Shown in pieces: positions 16,769 to 25,780 of a stretch of 64,000 bases of DNA. The DNA lies in assembly GCF_026340975.1 (NCBI RefSeq), contig NZ_JAPEOS010000001.1:828501-892500 (forward strand). The letters are read 5' to 3'. Every line of letters starts with the position of its first letter. Positions within the stretch are counted from its first letter, which is position 1. A program made the translations under genes and the position numbers. This DNA is from Streptomyces sp. NBC_01214. GTDB lineage: Bacteria; Actinomycetota; Actinomycetes; Streptomycetales; Streptomycetaceae. The notes under the pieces are model-generated. The model ran no database searches and was not told the DNA's origin. It was given only the letters and a program-made list of their open reading frames with translations.

Positions 16769-17287
16769 ATGAACGCCGTCGCCGCCCTGCAGCTCCTGAT
16801 CGCCGTCGCCTTCCTGAGCATCCCCGTCGTGCGCAGCCGCTACGGCGCCCGTGCCCAGGCCGCCGTCGAGGCCGAGTTGGGGCGGCAGGGGGTGCGCACC
16901 AGCGTCATGGCCGAGAACGGCATGCGGCTCGACGCCGGCGGGCACGAGACCTGGGCCCCCGTCGGGATCGCGGCAGCGCTGGCCCTGCCCGCCGTGCTCC
17001 AGGTCGCCGGTAGCTCGTGGAGCGGGACGGTGTCCTGGGTCGTCCAGCCGCTCGTCATCCTCGTGAACTGCGTGATCCTCTACTCGAACCTGACCGCCGT
17101 GCCGTCCGTGACCGCCGCCTTCGCCAAGTCCGGGGACGCCGAACTGCAGCGCATCGACGTCAGGTCCATGCTCCGGGCCGCCGAGGACGGCTTCCCCGAC
17201 TGGGTGATGCCGTACCTCCAGAACCTCCGGCACGTCGTCGTCTTCGCCGGCTCGATCGCCGTACTCGTCCTGCTCGCCGCCAACTGA
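16769..17287 (+). CDS. Conserved membrane protein of unknown function
   Basis: 172 residues with about four hydrophobic segments (near 3-20, 64-84, 88-106 and 150-170) and the conserved-looking stretches VRSRYGARAQAAVEAELG and DWVMPYLQNLRH. I do not recognise a functional family. It is preceded by a 200-bp gap containing TTGACA at 16626 and four TGTCAG/GTCAG elements at about 16640-16710, and is followed by a strong bidirectional terminator. Confidence 0.75.
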   Translation: MNAVAALQLLIAVAFLSIPVVRSRYGARAQAAVEAELGRQGVRTSVMAENGMRLDAGGHETWAPVGIAAALALPAVLQVAGSSWSGTVSWVVQPLVILVNCVILYSNLTAVPSVTAAFAKSGDAELQRIDVRSMLRAAEDGFPDWVMPYLQNLRHVVVFAGSIAVLVLLAAN

Positions 17288-17306
17288 CGCCGGGCCCGCG
17301 CGAAAA

Positions 17307-17347
17307 GGGCCGGCCTCCGCTCCCGCGAGGGGAGGGGAGGCCGGCCC
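17307..17347. terminator. Bidirectional terminator
   Basis: A perfect 11-bp stem GGGCCGGCCTC (17307-17317) / GAGGCCGGCCC (17337-17347) between convergent genes. Confidence 0.75.
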
Positions 17348-17387
17348 GTTCCGGCACCGTCAGCGGCCGGTGGTCAGCGGCCGGCGG

Positions 17388-19079
17388 TCAGCCCTTGCTG
17401 ACCGCCCACAGGATCTCCGGGAGCTTGCGCGCCACCGTCGGGGCCGCGAGCCGCAGGCCCGTCCAGGTGGCCAGTGCGCCCCAGGCCACACCCAGCGGGA
17501 GCACGATCCAGGAGATGTCCTGGTGGTCACCCACCTTGAGCCAGATCGTCAGGGCGATCACCGGGGCGGAGATCACCGCCGAGGCCAGCAGCCCGCCGAA
17601 GATGCCCGCCCAGGCGAGCCCGGCCTGTCCCGGGGCGACGTTCTTGAAGGCGCCGTCCGACGGGATCGAGTACGGGAAGCGGGCCGAGGCCAGTGCCCCC
17701 GTGCAGAGCATCGAGCCCAGCAGGGCCAGGGCCAGGCCCGTGGCCGCCGGGAAGGTGGACCAATCGCCGATCACCACGGCCGTGATCACCATGACCAGGA
17801 CCGTGTACGGGACGGTGACCAGGGCCAGCGAGGCGGCCCGCGCGCGCAGTTCCACGTACGCGTCGCGCGTGGAGGAGATGGTCTGCGCGACCATCCAGAA
17901 CGCGGAGGTGTCCTGGCCGAACTGGTTGTACATCTGCATGCCGAGCATGCCCGCGCCGAAGCAGCCGAGGTAGACGGACCCCGTGCCCTGGAGGGCGTTG
18001 AAGACGGGGATGATCAGGCCGATCGCCAGCGCGGTCACCCAGGACGCCTTGGTCTTCGGGTCGCGCACGGCGTAGCGCAGCGTGCGCTGCATGGTCGCGC
18101 CCGTCCGGCCGGCGGGCAGCAGGGACCACAGGCCGCCCGCGCCGCGGTCCTTGGCCGGCTGGGCCGCCGTGAGGGTCGAGCCGTCCGGGGTGACCATCAG
18201 CCGGGTCAGGCTCCGCTCCCAGAACCACAGGAGGGCGGCCACGGCGGCCAGGGTCAGGGCCAGTTGGGCGGCCGCCACCCCGTACGCGCCCTCGCTCGCC
18301 GAGTCCACCATGCCGACGGCGGTCGCCGGCGGCAGCCAGCGCACCACGGCTTCGACCGGCTCCAGCGTGCTGAGGCCGCCGGCCTGGAAGAGGCGCTGAC
18401 TGCCGAAGTTGGCCAGCTGTCCGCCCACCGCGATCAGCAGACCGCTGAGGATCGCCATGTCCCGCCCCTTGCGGCTGCTCAGCAGCCGCACGTTGGCCGT
18501 GGCCACCGCCCGCGCGAGGGTCACGCAGCCGAGCACCAGCAGGGGCGCGGCCACCACCGCGGCCACCGCGCCGGCGGCGCCGCGCGCGACGGCCAGTACG
18601 GAGCCGATGGCCAGGCACAGCGTGAACAGCGGCCCGATGCCGACCAGCGAGGAGGCGAGGAGGGCCCGGACGAGAGGACGCGGGCGCAGCGGCAGCATGA
18701 CCAGCCGGCTCGGGTCGAGGGTCTCGTCCCCGGTGGGGAAGAACAGCGGCATGAAGGCCCAGCCGAGGGCCAGGATCGCGGCCAGCAGGACGACGACCGT
18801 GCCGGCGTGGGCGTTCCCGTGCAGCAGGGCCAGGCCGAGCGTCACGAAGAAGCCGACGACCAGGGCGAAGGCGAGCGTCGAGAAGTAGGCGGCCTTGCGC
18901 TTGGAGGAGCCCTTCAGCCCGTTGCGCAGGAGCGATAGCTTGAGGCGGACGAAGACCGGGGTCAGCGGGACCGTCGCGACGGACGAGGCTCCGGTGGTTC
19001 CGGTGGACCGGGTGGACCCGGTGGCGGGAGTGGTCACGGTGCCGGCCGGGCCGGCGGCCGGGTTGGCGGGCGAGGTCAT
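17388..19079 (-). CDS. ABC transporter permease (multi-spanning, exporter type)
   Basis: A 563-residue integral membrane protein with about 10-12 hydrophobic helices from residue 60 onward and a Ser/Thr/Pro-rich cytoplasmic N-terminus. The start at ATG 19079 overlaps the ATPase stop (ATGA), which fixes it. It is a large single-chain permease resembling the actinobacterial ABC-2-like exporters that pair with a CcmA-type ATPase. The substrate is unknown. The gene ends at a bidirectional terminator. Confidence 0.85.
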   Translation of the reverse strand: MTSPANPAAGPAGTVTTPATGSTRSTGTTGASSVATVPLTPVFVRLKLSLLRNGLKGSSKRKAAYFSTLAFALVVGFFVTLGLALLHGNAHAGTVVVLLAAILALGWAFMPLFFPTGDETLDPSRLVMLPLRPRPLVRALLASSLVGIGPLFTLCLAIGSVLAVARGAAGAVAAVVAAPLLVLGCVTLARAVATANVRLLSSRKGRDMAILSGLLIAVGGQLANFGSQRLFQAGGLSTLEPVEAVVRWLPPATAVGMVDSASEGAYGVAAAQLALTLAAVAALLWFWERSLTRLMVTPDGSTLTAAQPAKDRGAGGLWSLLPAGRTGATMQRTLRYAVRDPKTKASWVTALAIGLIIPVFNALQGTGSVYLGCFGAGMLGMQMYNQFGQDTSAFWMVAQTISSTRDAYVELRARAASLALVTVPYTVLVMVITAVVIGDWSTFPAATGLALALLGSMLCTGALASARFPYSIPSDGAFKNVAPGQAGLAWAGIFGGLLASAVISAPVIALTIWLKVGDHQDISWIVLPLGVAWGALATWTGLRLAAPTVARKLPEILWAVSKG

Positions 19080-19933
19080 CGCGATCCCGCCCCGGAGCCG
19101 CCGCCGAGCCACTCCAGCGAGTCCCCGGCCGCGTCGCGCCCGTGCGCGCCGACCAGTTCGAGGAAGGCGGCCTGCAGCGAGGGCGCGGAGCCCCGTACGT
19201 CGGCCAGCGGGCCCGCGGCGCGGATCCGGCCGGCGGCCATCACGGCCACCCAGTCGCACAGCGACTCGACGAGCTCCATCACGTGGGAGGAGAAGATGAC
19301 CGTGGCGCCGGAGGTCGTGTACCGCTCCAGCACCCCGCGGATGGTCTGCGCCGACACCGGGTCGACGCCCTCGAACGGTTCGTCCAGGAAGAGCACTTCG
19401 GGGTTGTGCAGCAGCGCCGCCGCCAAGCCGATCTTCTTGCGCATACCGGTCGAGTAGTCCACGACCAGCTTGTGCTGCGAGCCCGCGAGGTCGAGGACGT
19501 CCAGCAGCTGCGTCGCCCGCTTGTCGGTCTCCTCGCCGGGGAGCCCGCGCAGCCGGCCCATGTAGCCGAGCAGTTCGCGCCCCGACAGCCGCTCGAAGAG
19601 CCGCAGCCCCTCGGGCAGTACGCCGATCCGCGCCTTCACCTCGGTCGGGTCGGCCCACACGTCGTGCCCCGCGACGTGGACGCGCCCCATGTCCGGGCGC
19701 AGCAGGCCGGTCACCATCGACAGCGTGGTCGTCTTGCCCGCGCCGTTGGGGCCCACCAGACCGATGAACTGTCCCGCGGGCAGCTCCAGGTCGATCCCGG
19801 CGACTGCCACCTGGTCGCCGAACCGCTTCCACAGACCTTCCACCCGCACGGCGGGCGGCGCGGACCGCGCGCCACCCGTTCCGTACGTTCCACCCGTCGC
19901 ATCGCCCTGGTCCGGCATGCGCCTGCCTCTCAT
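19076..19933 (-). CDS. ABC transporter ATP-binding protein
   Basis: About 285 residues. Walker A GPNGAGKT at residues 61-68, the signature DYSTGMRKKIG (a YSTGM variant common in CcmA/ABC-2 ATPases), Walker B VLFLDEPF, and the switch His in FSSHVMELVE. It energises the permease downstream, with which it is coupled by a 4-bp overlap. ATG 19933 has GGGGA 5 bases upstream; ATG 19918 (MPDQGD...) is an equally reasonable start. A Gly/Ala-rich spacer precedes the ATPase domain. Confidence 0.9.
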   Translation of the reverse strand: MRGRRMPDQGDATGGTYGTGGARSAPPAVRVEGLWKRFGDQVAVAGIDLELPAGQFIGLVGPNGAGKTTTLSMVTGLLRPDMGRVHVAGHDVWADPTEVKARIGVLPEGLRLFERLSGRELLGYMGRLRGLPGEETDKRATQLLDVLDLAGSQHKLVVDYSTGMRKKIGLAAALLHNPEVLFLDEPFEGVDPVSAQTIRGVLERYTTSGATVIFSSHVMELVESLCDWVAVMAAGRIRAAGPLADVRGSAPSLQAAFLELVGAHGRDAAGDSLEWLGGGSGAGSR

Positions 19934-20055
19934 CACGTCCCCGTTGGTCGTTCCTTCTTCACCATAGGAGGCGGGGGAGAGGCTTGAGCAATTACTTATG
20001 TCATCAGTTTTCGCCCTGATTTCGCAGGGGCGGAGGGCGAGTTCAGGGGACGGCG

Positions 20056-20742
20056 TCAGCCCTGGCGGCGCTTGCGTTCCGCCGCGGCCTCGCTGCCGCA
20101 CGCGTACGCCAACGCGTCGATCAGCTCCTCGGTGTCGGGCAGCCACCGGTTCGCGGGTGTGGGCCGCCGCGCCCACTGGACCGAGCCCCGGCCGCCGAAG
20201 CGGGTGGGCGGCGCCGCGACGTATTCGCCCTCGCCCCGCGCCACCAGGTCCATCGTGGCGGCCGGCCAGCCCAGCTTGCGCACCAGGTCGGGCACCTTGA
20301 CGCCGGCGCCCGGCAGGACGAAGAACAGCATCCGGTGGTCGGGCGTGAGGGTGACCGGCCCGAGGGTGCGCTCCATCCGCTCCAGCCGTGCCAGCGCGAG
20401 GAACCCGGCCGTTTCGGGCACGTCCAGCGCGTCGAACGTGCGGCCCGTCGGCAGCAGGATCGAGGCCTGCGGGTGCTTCGCCCAGATCCGTCGGACCTGC
20501 ACCGCGCTGCCGGTGGCCTGGGCCGCCCAGTCCTTCACCGTCGGGTGCGCGCCGGGAACCGGGCAGTCCGTCGCCCCGCAGGAGCACAGTTCGCGGCCGT
20601 CCGCGGGCTCCAACCAGGTGCCGGCGAAGACGTCCCAGTGCCGTTCTTCCGCGTACCGCACGGCATGGTCCAGCAGCTGCTCGCCGCGCTGCTTGGGGAT
20701 GGGTGCGGTCTCCGTGACTCCGATGGTCTCTTCCACGACCAT
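20056..20742 (-). CDS. Bifunctional DNA primase/polymerase (prim-pol) domain protein
   Basis: A 228-residue protein with a prim-pol-like N-terminal region: the Cys cluster CSCGATDCPVPGAHPTVKDW followed by ATGSAVQVRRIWAKHP and PTGRTFDALDVP, as in short Streptomyces prim-pol proteins. There is no helicase domain and no plasmid or phage gene nearby. ATG 20742 is chosen because GAGGAG stands 5 bases upstream. Family function is primer or DNA synthesis on mobile elements; for chromosomal orphan copies like this the role is unknown. Whether the catalytic acidic residues are intact needs an alignment. Confidence 0.8.
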   Translation of the reverse strand: MVVEETIGVTETAPIPKQRGEQLLDHAVRYAEERHWDVFAGTWLEPADGRELCSCGATDCPVPGAHPTVKDWAAQATGSAVQVRRIWAKHPQASILLPTGRTFDALDVPETAGFLALARLERMERTLGPVTLTPDHRMLFFVLPGAGVKVPDLVRKLGWPAATMDLVARGEGEYVAAPPTRFGGRGSVQWARRPTPANRWLPDTEELIDALAYACGSEAAAERKRRQG

Positions 20743-20958
20743 CACAACTCCTCGGGTCACCCGGGGTTACGGGCGTAAACCCGGCGGCGGGCGGAGCATC
20801 GATCCTGCATACGGGGCGCACTGATGCACGCGTGGGGGCGCGTAGGAGGCCGGAGCGCCGGAGTTGGGTAGCGACACGACGCAGAGCGGAAGATTCTCCG
20901 CACATCAGGCGGGAAGTGATCATTCCAACGGATCACCCGCGGTCAGCAGGGGGTTTTC

Positions 20959-22338
20959 ATGGCAGCCAGGCCTCTCGTCGCCCGCCAGCCGAACGAACGG
21001 CTGCAGGCGCTCATCCAGGAAGCCGGGTGCTCCAACGCCGGGCTCGCTCGGCGCGTGAACATGTGCGGGGCCGAACACGGCCTCGATCTCCGCTACGACA
21101 AGACCTCCGTGGCCCGCTGGCTGCGCGGCCAGCAGCCGCGCGGCCGGGCTCCCGGAATCATCGCCGAGGCGCTCGGGCGCAAACTCGGTCGGACCGTCAC
21201 CATCGACGAGATCGGCATGGCCAACGGGAAGAACCTCGCCTCCGGCGTCGGCCTGCAGTTCTCCCCGACCGTCATCGGCGCGATCGAGCAGGTCTGCGAG
21301 CTGTGGCGCAGCGACGTCGGCCGCCGCGACTTCCTCGCGGGCTCCAGCGTGGCCGCCTCCGCGCTCGTGGAGCCGAGCCGCGACTGGTTGATCACCGGGG
21401 CCGACACCCAGGTCGCCCGCAGCGGCGGCTCCCGGGTCGGCATGCCGGACGTGGAGGCGGTCCGTGCGACCACCGAGGCCCTCAAGGACCTCGACCACCG
21501 CTTCGGCAGCGGGCACGTCCGGCCGGTGGTCGTGCACTACCTCAACTCGGTGGTGTCCGGGCTGATCGGCGGCTCCTACCGGGAACCCGTCGGGCGGGCC
21601 CTGTTCGCGTCGGTGGCCCGGCTGACGGAGCTCGCCGGCTACATGGCGGTGGACACGGGCCAGCCGGGCCTGGCCCAGCGGTACTACATCCAGGCGCTGC
21701 GCCTCGCCCAGGCGGCGGGGGACCGGGCGTACGGGGGCTACGTGCTCGCGGCGTCCATGAGCCACCTCGCCGCCGAACTGGGCAACCCGCGGGAGATCGC
21801 GCAGCTGGCGCGGGCCGCCCAGGAGGGGACGCGGGGGCAGGTCACCCCGCGGGTCGAGGCCATGTTCTACGCGGCCGAGGCGCGCGGCCACGCGCTGCTC
21901 GGGGACGCCCGGGCGACGGCGGTGTTGTCCGGGCGGGCGGTGAGCGCGCTGGAGCGGGCGGAGCCGGAGTCGGGTGACGATCCGGTGTGGATCCGCCACT
22001 TCGACGCGGCGTACCTCGCGGACGAGCTGGCGCACTGCCACCGCGACCTGGGCCAGGCGGACGCGGCGGCCAGGCGGGCGGAGGAGGCCCTACGAGGCCT
22101 GCCGGCGGGCAAGGCGCGCCGCCGGGCCATCGGGCTGCTGCTGCTGGCGGCGGCGCAGGTGCAGCAGCGGGAGGTGGAACAGGCCTGCGTGACGGCGACG
22201 CAGGCGGCGGAACTGCTGGAGGGGCTGCGCTCGAACCGGGGCGTGGAGTACCTGGAGGACTTCCGCTCGCGGCTGGAGCCGTACCGGGAGGAGGCGGCGG
22301 TGCGGGAGTTCGCAGCGCGGCTGGAGGTGACCGCGTAG
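20959..22338 (+). CDS. NsdA/NsdB-like HTH-TPR regulatory protein
   Basis: 459 residues. A DNA-binding-like N-terminus (NERLQALIQEAGCSNAGLAR, then DKTSVARWLRGQQPRGRAP) is followed by RRDFLAGSSVAASAL and then TPR-like helical repeats from about residue 170 to the end. This layout is that of the Streptomyces NsdA/NsdB family of regulators affecting sporulation and antibiotics. Assignment to a specific member is not possible here. It is divergent from the prim-pol gene across 216 bp. A protein with a related layout is encoded at 32934. Confidence 0.75.
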   Translation: MAARPLVARQPNERLQALIQEAGCSNAGLARRVNMCGAEHGLDLRYDKTSVARWLRGQQPRGRAPGIIAEALGRKLGRTVTIDEIGMANGKNLASGVGLQFSPTVIGAIEQVCELWRSDVGRRDFLAGSSVAASALVEPSRDWLITGADTQVARSGGSRVGMPDVEAVRATTEALKDLDHRFGSGHVRPVVVHYLNSVVSGLIGGSYREPVGRALFASVARLTELAGYMAVDTGQPGLAQRYYIQALRLAQAAGDRAYGGYVLAASMSHLAAELGNPREIAQLARAAQEGTRGQVTPRVEAMFYAAEARGHALLGDARATAVLSGRAVSALERAEPESGDDPVWIRHFDAAYLADELAHCHRDLGQADAAARRAEEALRGLPAGKARRRAIGLLLLAAAQVQQREVEQACVTATQAAELLEGLRSNRGVEYLEDFRSRLEPYREEAAVREFAARLEVTA

Positions 22339-22457
22339 GGGGTGTCCCGCCGGTCGGGGTCGGACCGGGTTCGGGGTGCTCTCACGATGGCGGTGCGTGA
22401 CGGGGTAGCGTGACCCGACGGTTCCGTACGGTCGGGCGAGTCGGAGAAGGAGTCCCG

Positions 22458-23813
22458 GTGACGCAGAGCGGACAAGGGGGCGCCCCCCAGCCGGGTGCCC
22501 CGTGGGGTCCGGACCCGGCGTCCGGATACCCGGCGTACCCGGAGCAGCCGCAGCCGCCCCAGCAGCAGCCGCCGCAGCAGCAGCCCGGGGCCGCGTACGG
22601 GTATCCGCAGGCCTACCCCGGCCCGGAGGTCGCGCCCGGGCACGTGGTGGGGCCCGGCTACGAGGGGCCGGGCGATCCGCACGGCTACGGCTACCCCCCG
22701 CTGCCCGAGGCGGCGACGCAGTACATTCCGCCGGTTCCGGCGGGGCCCGCGCACGGCGAGGCGGCGACGCAGTATATTCCGCCGGTTCCGGCGGGGCCCG
22801 CGCACGGCGAGGCGGCGACCCAGTACATTCCGCCGGTTCCCGCCTCTCCCGGCCACGACGAGGCGGCGACGCAGTACATTCCGCCGGTCCCGGCGGCCCC
22901 CGCGCACGGCGAGGCGGCTACCCAGTACATACCGCCGGTCCCCGCCGACCGTGCCGTGGACGGGTTCGACGGGCTCTTCCGGGGCGACGACTCCGCCGGG
23001 CAGACCCAGCACCTGCCGCCCGTCCAGGAGCCCGTGCTGCGCCAGCCGCCGCGCCGACCCCATCCGGCCCGCCCGCAGCAGCCCCAGTACCAGCAGCAGC
23101 CCCAGCACCAGCAGCAAGCCCAGTTCCAGCAGCCGCACCCGCAGCAGCGGTACGCCGCGCCCCCGCCGCCCCAGGATCCCGCGCGCAAGGTCTCGCCCGC
23201 GATCATCGGCGCGGTGGTCATCGGTCTGGCCGTCGTCGGGCTCGGCGTCGGTGCGCTGCTCGCCGACGGCAAGCCGCAGAACAACGACCCCGGCGCGGTC
23301 GCCGCGGCCCCGACCGCGAGCGGCGGCTCCGCGGCGCCCGGCGGCGAGGCCCCCGTCGACCCGGCCCGTTCGCAGGCCGTCCAGCTGGACAAGCTCCTCG
23401 CGGACAGCAACGACAGCCGGGCCGCAGTGATCAAGGCCGTCGAAGACATCAAGGGCTGCAGCAACCTCGACCAGGCGGCCGCCGACCTGCGCGACGCGGC
23501 CCGCCAGCGCGAGGAGCTCGTCACCCGACTCCAGGAGCTGAAGGTGGACCAGCTCCCGGACCACGCGAAGCTGTCCGCGTCCCTGACCAAGGCCTGGCAG
23601 TCGTCCGCGGACGCCGACAACAGCTACGCGGCCTGGGCGGACGACGTGGACGACGACAAGTGCAAGGACGGCAAGGCCAAGGTCACCAAGAACGCCTCCG
23701 AAGGCAACCGGTCGAGCGGCGAGGCGACCAAGGCCAAGGAGCCCGCCGCGACCATGTGGAACGCGATCGCCGGCAAGTACGGCCTCACCAAGCGGGACAA
23801 GTCCCAGCTCTGA
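22458..23813 (+). CDS. Pro/Gln-rich single-pass membrane protein with five EAATQYIPPVPA repeats
   Basis: 451 residues; GTG 22458 has GAGAAGGAG 8 bases upstream. The cytoplasmic half (1-250) is Pro/Gln/Gly-rich, with five 17-residue repeats EAATQYIPPVPA starting at residues 84, 101, 118, 135 and 152, plus a related TQHLPPV. One transmembrane helix (AIIGAVVIGLAVVGLGVGAL) is followed by an extracellular helical domain of about 180 residues with two cysteines (KGCSNL, DDDKCKDG) and a Lys-rich end. No enzyme family is recognised. The TQ-repeats look like phosphorylation or FHA-docking sites, which is inference. Confidence 0.8.
   Translation: MTQSGQGGAPQPGAPWGPDPASGYPAYPEQPQPPQQQPPQQQPGAAYGYPQAYPGPEVAPGHVVGPGYEGPGDPHGYGYPPLPEAATQYIPPVPAGPAHGEAATQYIPPVPAGPAHGEAATQYIPPVPASPGHDEAATQYIPPVPAAPAHGEAATQYIPPVPADRAVDGFDGLFRGDDSAGQTQHLPPVQEPVLRQPPRRPHPARPQQPQYQQQPQHQQQAQFQQPHPQQRYAAPPPPQDPARKVSPAIIGAVVIGLAVVGLGVGALLADGKPQNNDPGAVAAAPTASGGSAAPGGEAPVDPARSQAVQLDKLLADSNDSRAAVIKAVEDIKGCSNLDQAAADLRDAARQREELVTRLQELKVDQLPDHAKLSASLTKAWQSSADADNSYAAWADDVDDDKCKDGKAKVTKNASEGNRSSGEATKAKEPAATMWNAIAGKYGLTKRDKSQL
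22707..22955 (+). repeat. Five 51-bp in-frame tandem repeats
   Basis: Units begin at 22707, 22758, 22809, 22860 and 22911, each starting GAGGCGGC. The first three are nearly identical at DNA level and the last two have drifted, so expansion is recent at one end. Confidence 0.85.
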
Positions 23814-23834
23814 GTCGTTGCAGGTGGTCGGGCA

Positions 23835-25130
23835 TCAGGCCATGGGCGGGGCCGTCACCAGGGTCGGGGTCATGTCCAGGGACTGCTCGCCGGGCTGCGC
23901 CACGAGCCGCCCGGCCTGCACGATCTGGAAGGTGACCCGGCCGTTGACGATGCGGGGGAAGCCGGCGACGGCGCGCATGTCCTGGTAGCGCCAGCTCAGG
24001 TTCGGGGTGAGGCCTCCGGTGTTGACCGGCTGCGACTCGTTCAGGGCGCGCTTGACCGTGCGACCGGTGACGGGCTCGTCCTCCTTGAAGCGCTTGAGGA
24101 TCTCGCTGAGCACGGTGTACGCGATCCAGGTGGTCTGCGCCCCGCTGTCGTCGGGGTCGACGGTGTCGTCGCCGAAGGCGAACTCGGCGACCACCTTCCG
24201 CATGGGTTCCCAGAGGGGATCGGTGGCCACCGGGTACCAGCTGGTCAGGTACGCCCCCTCGAAGGGGCTCTCCTTGCCGCCCGTGCGGTCCACCAGGGCC
24301 TGGCTGACGCTGCCCAGGACGGAAGAGATCTGCGGCTTCTTGCGCTGGGCGTCGGTCCGGCGGAAGGCGTCGAAGAACGTCTCGGTGCGCTCGCCGAGCA
24401 CGGCGGTCACGCAGCCCTTCTCCTTTTCCTTCTCCTTACCGGTGCCGCTGGTGTGCGCGAGGGCCTCGCGGGCCTGCGGTCCGAAGTCGGCGGAGTCCTC
24501 GGCGGCCCGGATGTCGGAGGCGTCCGCCATCTTGTTGGCGCGCAGTCCGGCGTTGAGCAGGACCGGCAGGGTGTCGGCCGCGAGGGTGTCCGGGCGGACC
24601 AGGGCGACCTGGCTGCAAGCGCGGCTCAGCTGGTGGCCGGCGCCGGCGATGAGGACGGGCTGGCCGCCGTTGACCGGGTACGACAGCGGGGACTGGAACT
24701 CCTCGGAGGAGACTCCGTAGCCGCCGATGAAGGGGATGCTCTCCGCCTCCAAGGGGGCCATGAAGGCGCGTCCGTGCTGGCTGTAGGAGCCGACGACGGC
24801 GACGGCCTTCTCGGTGACGGCCTTGCGGGCGCAGTCGGCGGCACCGGAAGGCGTGTTCTTCTCGTTGCAGGTCAGTACGCGCAGTTTGCGGCCGTTGATC
24901 CCACCCTTGGAATTCACGTAGCGCTCGTACGCCTTGGCCATGCCGGTCATTCCGGGCATGTTGGTCGCTTTGGTGTCTTCCGGGGCGAAAGTCATGACGG
25001 TGACGGTTCCCCCGGAGTCCCCCGAGCCCCCGGGGAGCGTCCCGCAACCGGCGATGAGACACGCGCCCATGGCCGTGGCCGCGAAGGTGCGGGAGCGGGA
25101 TGCGACGCGTCGCGAAAGGGTCATGTCCAT
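23835..25130 (-). CDS. ABC-type substrate-binding lipoprotein (branched-chain amino acid/urea type)
   Basis: A 431-residue secreted lipoprotein with a signal sequence and lipobox LIAGC (Cys 29). The periplasmic-binding type 1 fold has TFAPEDTKATNMPGM near the start, NSKGGINGRKLRVLTCNEKN, and VVGSYSQHGRAFMAPLE. No permease or ATPase genes are adjacent, so it is an orphan receptor here. A run of Lys-Glu repeats (GKEKEKEKG) interrupts the middle. ATG 25130 is used; 25124 is 2 codons later. Its 3' end is only 21 bp from the convergent repeat-protein gene. Confidence 0.85.
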   Translation of the reverse strand: MDMTLSRRVASRSRTFAATAMGACLIAGCGTLPGGSGDSGGTVTVMTFAPEDTKATNMPGMTGMAKAYERYVNSKGGINGRKLRVLTCNEKNTPSGAADCARKAVTEKAVAVVGSYSQHGRAFMAPLEAESIPFIGGYGVSSEEFQSPLSYPVNGGQPVLIAGAGHQLSRACSQVALVRPDTLAADTLPVLLNAGLRANKMADASDIRAAEDSADFGPQAREALAHTSGTGKEKEKEKGCVTAVLGERTETFFDAFRRTDAQRKKPQISSVLGSVSQALVDRTGGKESPFEGAYLTSWYPVATDPLWEPMRKVVAEFAFGDDTVDPDDSGAQTTWIAYTVLSEILKRFKEDEPVTGRTVKRALNESQPVNTGGLTPNLSWRYQDMRAVAGFPRIVNGRVTFQIVQAGRLVAQPGEQSLDMTPTLVTAPPMA

Positions 25131-25262
25131 GCACCATTCCGCCCCACCGGTAACTGTCGAGTGAGATGGACACAACATCGGGTGACGCCCAGGTGAATTG
25201 CGGGGGTGCCGTCCCCCTGGGCGCTTCAAGATCGCACTGACCAGGAACGTACGATCGAAAGC

Positions 25263-25766
25263 GTGACATTCGCCCAAGGTTCGAAGAACCCTTCCCGACG
25301 CGGCGGCCGCTCCTCCACCATGGGCGGCATGCCCCTCAATGACATGCCGTGGTGGCGCTGGCGCAGCAACGTGCGCTCGGCGCTGCACATGCTTTCCGAT
25401 CCGGTCTTCCACGAGGACACCTGGCTGACCGGCGACGAGGCGTACGGCGACGTCACCGACGCCGTGTACCGGCTCGTCGAGGACACCTGGCTCGACAGCT
25501 GGTCCGCCGAGAAGTACGTCGGCACGATCTTCCGCGATTCGCAGGAGGCGGCCGTCGTCGACCTCGCCGTGCTGCGGGTGCTCCGCATCCTCCACCAGGT
25601 CGGGCCCGACGCCCCGGTCTCCGCCTACCTGGAGCACCACGCGTGGCCCGAGGCGGTACGTGCCGCGCGCGAGGCGCACGTACGGCTGGCGGAAGCCGAC
25701 GGGGACGACCCGGACGTGCGACCGACATCGCTCGATGTGTTGAAGATCCTCACCCGCGCGGTGTGA
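25263..25766 (+). CDS. Conserved actinobacterial hypothetical protein
   Basis: 167 residues starting at GTG 25263. The N-terminal stretch GGRSSTMGGMPLNDMPWWRW is very Streptomyces-like and conserved as I recall it, but no biochemical function is known to me. The rest is helical and acidic with no transmembrane segment. It lies 14 bp upstream of purU on the same strand, so the two are probably co-transcribed. TACGAT at 25251 may be the -10 box. Confidence 0.8.
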   Translation: MTFAQGSKNPSRRGGRSSTMGGMPLNDMPWWRWRSNVRSALHMLSDPVFHEDTWLTGDEAYGDVTDAVYRLVEDTWLDSWSAEKYVGTIFRDSQEAAVVDLAVLRVLRILHQVGPDAPVSAYLEHHAWPEAVRAAREAHVRLAEADGDDPDVRPTSLDVLKILTRAV

Positions 25767-25780
25767 AAGGCTGTGCGGTC

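Noticed and set aside
22707..22955. Regular 51-bp repeats as a CRISPR array
   Set aside because: Repeats are contiguous, without spacers, in frame and protein-coding; no cas genes are present.
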